Below are positions 6,611 through 9,628 of a stretch of DNA of 9,628 bases, one piece after another (the stretch's first letter is position 1; every line of letters begins with the position of its first letter). The DNA is from an uncultured bacterium (GTDB lineage Bacteria; Planctomycetota; DG-23; SLPQ01), in contig CALMGO010000570.1 of NCBI GenBank assembly GCA_937863625.1, positions 1 through 9,628 of the forward strand, in the 5' to 3' direction. A model generated the notes under the pieces. That model searched no databases and was not told the origin of the DNA. It worked only from the letters and a program-made list of their open reading frames with translations. The position numbers and the translations under genes are program-made.

Positions 6611-8413
6611 ATGAGATTATCAGACTGGTTGGCGATGATATGTCTGGTAGCGTGTGCGTCCGGGGTGGGCACAGGGGCTGAGGGAGAGGGACCGACAGCC
6701 CAGGCGGGCGCGGTGTGGGCTGCCGATGATATGACGAAGATCGACCGGTGGGGGAAGCCGCTGGTGCTCAGTGCTATTGCAGGATACAGGGAGAAGAATG
6801 CGGCGTGGGACGGGAGCACGGGGGTGGTGGAGCTCTTTGCCGCGGCGAATGAATATGTCGCGTTTCGGGTGGTCGTAGAAGGTGGAACCGGAGGTCTCGC
6901 GGGCGTAGGGCTGCTGGCGTCGGACCTGGTGGGCGATGAGAGCAAAGTGCCCGCAGAGGGGGTGGAGTTTTTTGTGGAGTTTTATACGCAAGTGGAGAAG
7001 CCGAGCAAGTCGCCGCAGTACTCCATGGGGCCGGGGATGTACCCGGACGGGTTGATACCGATGAGAATCGACGGGCGAGGAACGTTTGACGTCGAGGCGG
7101 GCATGGTACAGGCGGCGTGGGTGGACGTGCGGGTACCGCCCCGGACGCAGGCTGGAATATACAAGGGGCGCGTAGAGGTGACGCGCGAGGGAGTGAATCT
7201 ACGGACGTTGGAAGTGAAACTGACGGTATGGGACTTTGAACTTCCGGCGGCGAGTCACCTGAGATGGCGGGTGGGGTACAACGAGCCGATGGCGGAGCAG
7301 AACGGGGTGGAATTTGACAGGCGGACAGGCATCGTGGGCGATGAATTCCTCGCACTGGAGCGGAAATTTTACCGGATGTGCCGCGCACATAAGGTGACAC
7401 CGACGACGCACTACACGACGCCGATACCAGACTCGACCGGAAAGGGAGCAGAGCTCGAGATAGACTGGGCATCGTACGACAAGAGGTTTGGCGGGTATCT
7501 CGACGGGAGCGCCTTTGACGACGGACTGCCGGTCAATATATTTTCGCTGCCGGTAAATCCGCAGAGTTACGACGGGTGGCCGTCGAGCACGCGGTACAGG
7601 AACAGGGTGGACCCGGAGAGTTTTCGCAAGGCGCTGCAGCTGACGATTAAGCATTGGGACGCGAAGGGGTGGGATCTGGGAAATGCATTTGTGTACGTGG
7701 CGGACGAGCCGAGGGGGGACAGGTATGGATGGATCAAGCAACACTGTGAGGTACTCAAAGAAGTGGCTCCCCAGGTGCACAGGTGCGTGGCGTTTTACAA
7801 GGCGTTTGGAGTCAACGGGGCGAAGGTGGTGGAAGAGTTCAAAGAGTACGTGAACCACTGGGCTATCGCGGGAGACTATATGCAGCGCGGCGCGCTTGAC
7901 GGGCTGCAGGAACGAGGCGACTGGGTGGGGATATACCAGGGGAGTGAGCCGTTTGAGGGGGGCGAGGCGCTGGATATGGACGGCGTGGCACTGACAACGT
8001 GGCCGTGGATTGCGTGGGGTTACCGTCTGGATACGCTTTTCATCTACCTCGGGACTGCGTGGAATACGGATGACATATGGACAGAAGGCGTGAACCATGG
8101 ATGGGGGACGAATTCACAGGGGGTGCTTTTTTATCCGGGGTTGAAGTGGGGAGTGAAGGAAGTGCTGCCCTCGGTCAGGCTTAAGGCAATGCGGCGCGGG
8201 ATGCAGGATTTTGAATACATGTGGATGCTCCGAGAGGCAGGCAGGGGCGAGGAGGCGGACGCGATCGTGAAGGGCATAATAAAGGCTGCGCTTGATGACG
8301 CGGCTGTCCCGGATGACGGGCACTATGGCCCGGGCAAATGGGAACGAGACCCGGAGAAGTGGCTGGCTGCGCGGAAGGCGCTGGCGGCGGAGATAATGAG
8401 GGGCGGGGAATAG
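6611..8413 (+). CDS. Exported DUF4091 / GH123-like glycan-active protein
   Basis: 600 residues, ATG at 6611 with AAAGG (6598-6602) 8 nt upstream, ending in TAG. The N-terminus is a short export signal. LVAC at residues 12-15 fits a lipobox, so C15 could be lipidated, although Asp5 inside a 14-residue signal is unusual. Residues ~48-210 form the N-terminal beta-sandwich typical of DUF4091 proteins (LFAAANEYVAFRVVVE at 74-89, WVDVRVPPRTQAGIYKG at 170-186, LTVWDFELP at 204-212). The catalytic-type barrel follows, with YVADEP at 362-367. D365-E366 matches the Asp-Glu pair that GH123 beta-N-acetylgalactosaminidases use in substrate-assisted catalysis. The C-terminal hallmark is GTAWNT (481-486), GVNHGWG (493-499) and SVRLKAMRRGMQDFEYMWML (521-540). 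Family membership is secure. Activity on an N-acetylhexosamine glycan is plausible but unproven, as most DUF4091 proteins are uncharacterised. It converges on the GH4 gene. Confidence 0.9.
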   Translation: MRLSDWLAMICLVACASGVGTGAEGEGPTAQAGAVWAADDMTKIDRWGKPLVLSAIAGYREKNAAWDGSTGVVELFAAANEYVAFRVVVEGGTGGLAGVGLLASDLVGDESKVPAEGVEFFVEFYTQVEKPSKSPQYSMGPGMYPDGLIPMRIDGRGTFDVEAGMVQAAWVDVRVPPRTQAGIYKGRVEVTREGVNLRTLEVKLTVWDFELPAASHLRWRVGYNEPMAEQNGVEFDRRTGIVGDEFLALERKFYRMCRAHKVTPTTHYTTPIPDSTGKGAELEIDWASYDKRFGGYLDGSAFDDGLPVNIFSLPVNPQSYDGWPSSTRYRNRVDPESFRKALQLTIKHWDAKGWDLGNAFVYVADEPRGDRYGWIKQHCEVLKEVAPQVHRCVAFYKAFGVNGAKVVEEFKEYVNHWAIAGDYMQRGALDGLQERGDWVGIYQGSEPFEGGEALDMDGVALTTWPWIAWGYRLDTLFIYLGTAWNTDDIWTEGVNHGWGTNSQGVLFYPGLKWGVKEVLPSVRLKAMRRGMQDFEYMWMLREAGRGEEADAIVKGIIKAALDDAAVPDDGHYGPGKWERDPEKWLAARKALAAEIMRGGE

Positions 8414-8452
8414 CCGCAGAACACCCGGGGTAACGGACTGTGCTGAAGGTGA

Positions 8453-8478
8453 AGGGGACGGGCGGCGGCCCGTCCCCT
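8453..8478. terminator. Bidirectional hairpin terminator between convergent genes
   Basis: Perfect 11-bp arms, AGGGGACGGGC (8453-8463) and GCCCGTCCCCT (8468-8478), enclose the loop GGCG. The hairpin begins 40 nt after the DUF4091 stop and lies 22 nt beyond the GH4 stop, exactly where converging transcripts would end. T-runs are poor on both sides (CTGTATTT on the plus side, TTCACC on the minus side), so termination may depend on stem strength or on Rho. Confidence 0.75.
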
Positions 8479-8500
8479 CTGTATTTCGAGATACTCCCTG

Positions 8501-9628
8501 TTACTTGAAACCGGGGAGGTAGGGTGCGTTGGCTTTGAGCATTTCGTCGACGGTCTTTTCGGCGGCGGAGATGGAGTCGACGACGGGGTCGAGGAGGACG
8601 GCCTGGAGGACTGCGTTACGCGAGCCGGACATGGCGGCGTGGACTGCGGCCTCCATCTGGTCGACGTCGCGGCGGCAGAAAGCGGCGAGAGGTTTCGGGA
8701 GGTCGCCCATCGAGACAAGGCGGCAACCTGAGGAGTCGACCATGGCAGGGCCTTCGACGAAGACGTCGGCGGGGAGATTCCGGACGGCGCCGTTATTTAT
8801 CATATTGACCGCGGGCATGCGGCGGAGTTTGTTGGTCTGGAGAGAGTCCATGATGGGGAAGGCAAGAGTATCGACCCATGAACGGGGAGTGAAGAAGAAG
8901 TCGGTCTTTTCCTCGTCGTGGCCGCCGCCGAGTTTGTCGGTGAAAGGAGTGAGAGGGCCGTCGGAAGCGGCCTGCTGACGCAGGTACCGGCGGAAGCCTT
9001 GTGCGCCTTCTTCGCGGTCTGCGGTCTGCGGGCCTTCCATGCCGACAAGCTCCCATGCGAAGGCGAGGTATTCGCCGATGTGGTCGTCGCCGCAAGAGGG
9101 GAAGAAGCCGTAGACGTCAAACATCTTTCGCGAGAGCGCCCAGAAATCGGGCTTGTAGGCTTTGAGCTTGTCACGAAGCGCAGGATAGAGGTCGTCGCCG
9201 GTGGCCTGGAGTCGGAGGTCGAGAATCCATGTGAAATGGTTGGTGCCGGCGGCGGTGGCGAGGAGTTCGTCTGTCTCGTGACCAAGGACGCGGCCGAGGG
9301 CCCACTGGGTGATCTCAACGCCGTGACAGAGACCCATGACGTTTTTGAGGCCGCCGAAGCGGGTCATGGCGAGGCAGATGCGGTTTAGCGGATTGGACTC
9401 GACCATGACGAGGGCGTCAGGGCAGAGATCGGCGATGTCGCGGGCCATCTCGACGTGCAGGGGAATCTGCCGGAGCGAATGGAAGAGGCCGCCGGGGCCG
9501 CCGAGTTCGCCGGTGACCTGGCGTATGCCGTGGGAGACGGGGATGCGCCAGTCGGAGTCCCAGGTTTCATTGCGCGCGACGTCAACAGAGATGATGATGT
9601 AATCAGCGCCGGGAAGGGCATCACGACG
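8501..9628 (-). CDS. GH4 family NAD-dependent glycosidase (N-terminus outside window)
   Basis: The frame runs from the TAA at 8501 to the right edge without a stop, giving 375 residues. The ATG at 9448 is internal, because clear GH4 sequence lies before it: GADYIIISVDV, GIRQVTGELGGPGGLFHSLR and QIP. Other family marks, numbered within the visible part, are ESNPLNR (77-83, the NP motif), MGLCHGV with C101, GTNHFTW with H131, and a helical C-terminus. C101 and H131 correspond to the Cys and His that bind the divalent metal (Mn2+) in GH4 enzymes. GH4 enzymes act in the cytoplasm by an NAD-dependent redox-elimination mechanism on alpha- or beta-glycosides, phospho-glycosides or glucuronides. The Rossmann GxGS start, about 70-90 residues by family comparison, is off the window. 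Substrate cannot be assigned; alpha-galactosidase, alpha-glucosidase and alpha-glucuronidase are all possible. Confidence 0.92.
   Translation of the reverse strand, partial: RRDALPGADYIIISVDVARNETWDSDWRIPVSHGIRQVTGELGGPGGLFHSLRQIPLHVEMARDIADLCPDALVMVESNPLNRICLAMTRFGGLKNVMGLCHGVEITQWALGRVLGHETDELLATAAGTNHFTWILDLRLQATGDDLYPALRDKLKAYKPDFWALSRKMFDVYGFFPSCGDDHIGEYLAFAWELVGMEGPQTADREEGAQGFRRYLRQQAASDGPLTPFTDKLGGGHDEEKTDFFFTPRSWVDTLAFPIMDSLQTNKLRRMPAVNMINNGAVRNLPADVFVEGPAMVDSSGCRLVSMGDLPKPLAAFCRRDVDQMEAAVHAAMSGSRNAVLQAVLLDPVVDSISAAEKTVDEMLKANAPYLPGFK

Noticed and set aside
7199..8098. 299-codon minus-strand open frame
   Set aside because: It is antisense to the DUF4091 coding region, where the hallmark motifs are on the plus strand. 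It is Arg/Pro/His-rich with no domain.

Overview
The window looks like chromosomal DNA from a moderately GC-rich, free-living bacterium that degrades complex carbohydrates. No gene here fixes the phylum. The mix of a giant secreted SBBP/Ig-repeat protein, a DUF4091 (GH123-like) secreted protein, a GH4 enzyme and uncharacterised secreted beta-sandwich proteins recalls Planctomycetota and neighbouring candidate phyla (Hydrogenedentota, Lentisphaerota and similar). That is an impression from gene content, not a measured placement. No rRNA, tRNA, CRISPR array, integrase or transposase gene was recognised.

Layout, left to right. (1) Positions 1-3065, minus strand: the N-terminal 1021 residues of a very large exported protein, running off the left edge. 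It has a signal peptide, a conserved N-terminal domain, seven SBBP beta-propeller repeats, two putative-Ig (He_PIG-type) domains and further Ig-like sequence. (2) 3066-3554: a non-coding spacer with small perfect hairpins and GACAAGCTC direct repeats. (3) 3555-5318 and 5385-6233, both minus: two probable operon partners of unknown function. The first is secreted and seems to consist of two related beta-rich halves. The second is a cytoplasm-predicted, cysteine-rich beta-rich protein that may have the same general fold. (4) 6234-6610: a divergent intergenic region with only weak promoter candidates. (5) 6611-8413, plus: an exported, possibly lipid-anchored DUF4091/GH123-like protein. (6) 8414-8500: the convergent junction with a strong 11-bp hairpin, probably a two-way terminator. 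(7) 8501-9628, minus: a GH4 NAD-dependent glycosidase lacking its N-terminal Rossmann start, which lies beyond the right edge.

How the genes may work together: the DUF4091 protein could attack an amino-sugar-containing glycan outside the cytoplasm, and the GH4 enzyme could process imported oligosaccharides or phospho-sugars inside. The two unknown beta-rich proteins lie directly upstream, divergently, and could bind, cleave or modify glycans. This is inference from proximity. No transporter, regulator or SusC/D-like pair is visible, so the window may hold only part of a carbohydrate island, or neighbours by chance. The propeller protein on the left is separated by the repeat-bearing spacer and need not belong to it.
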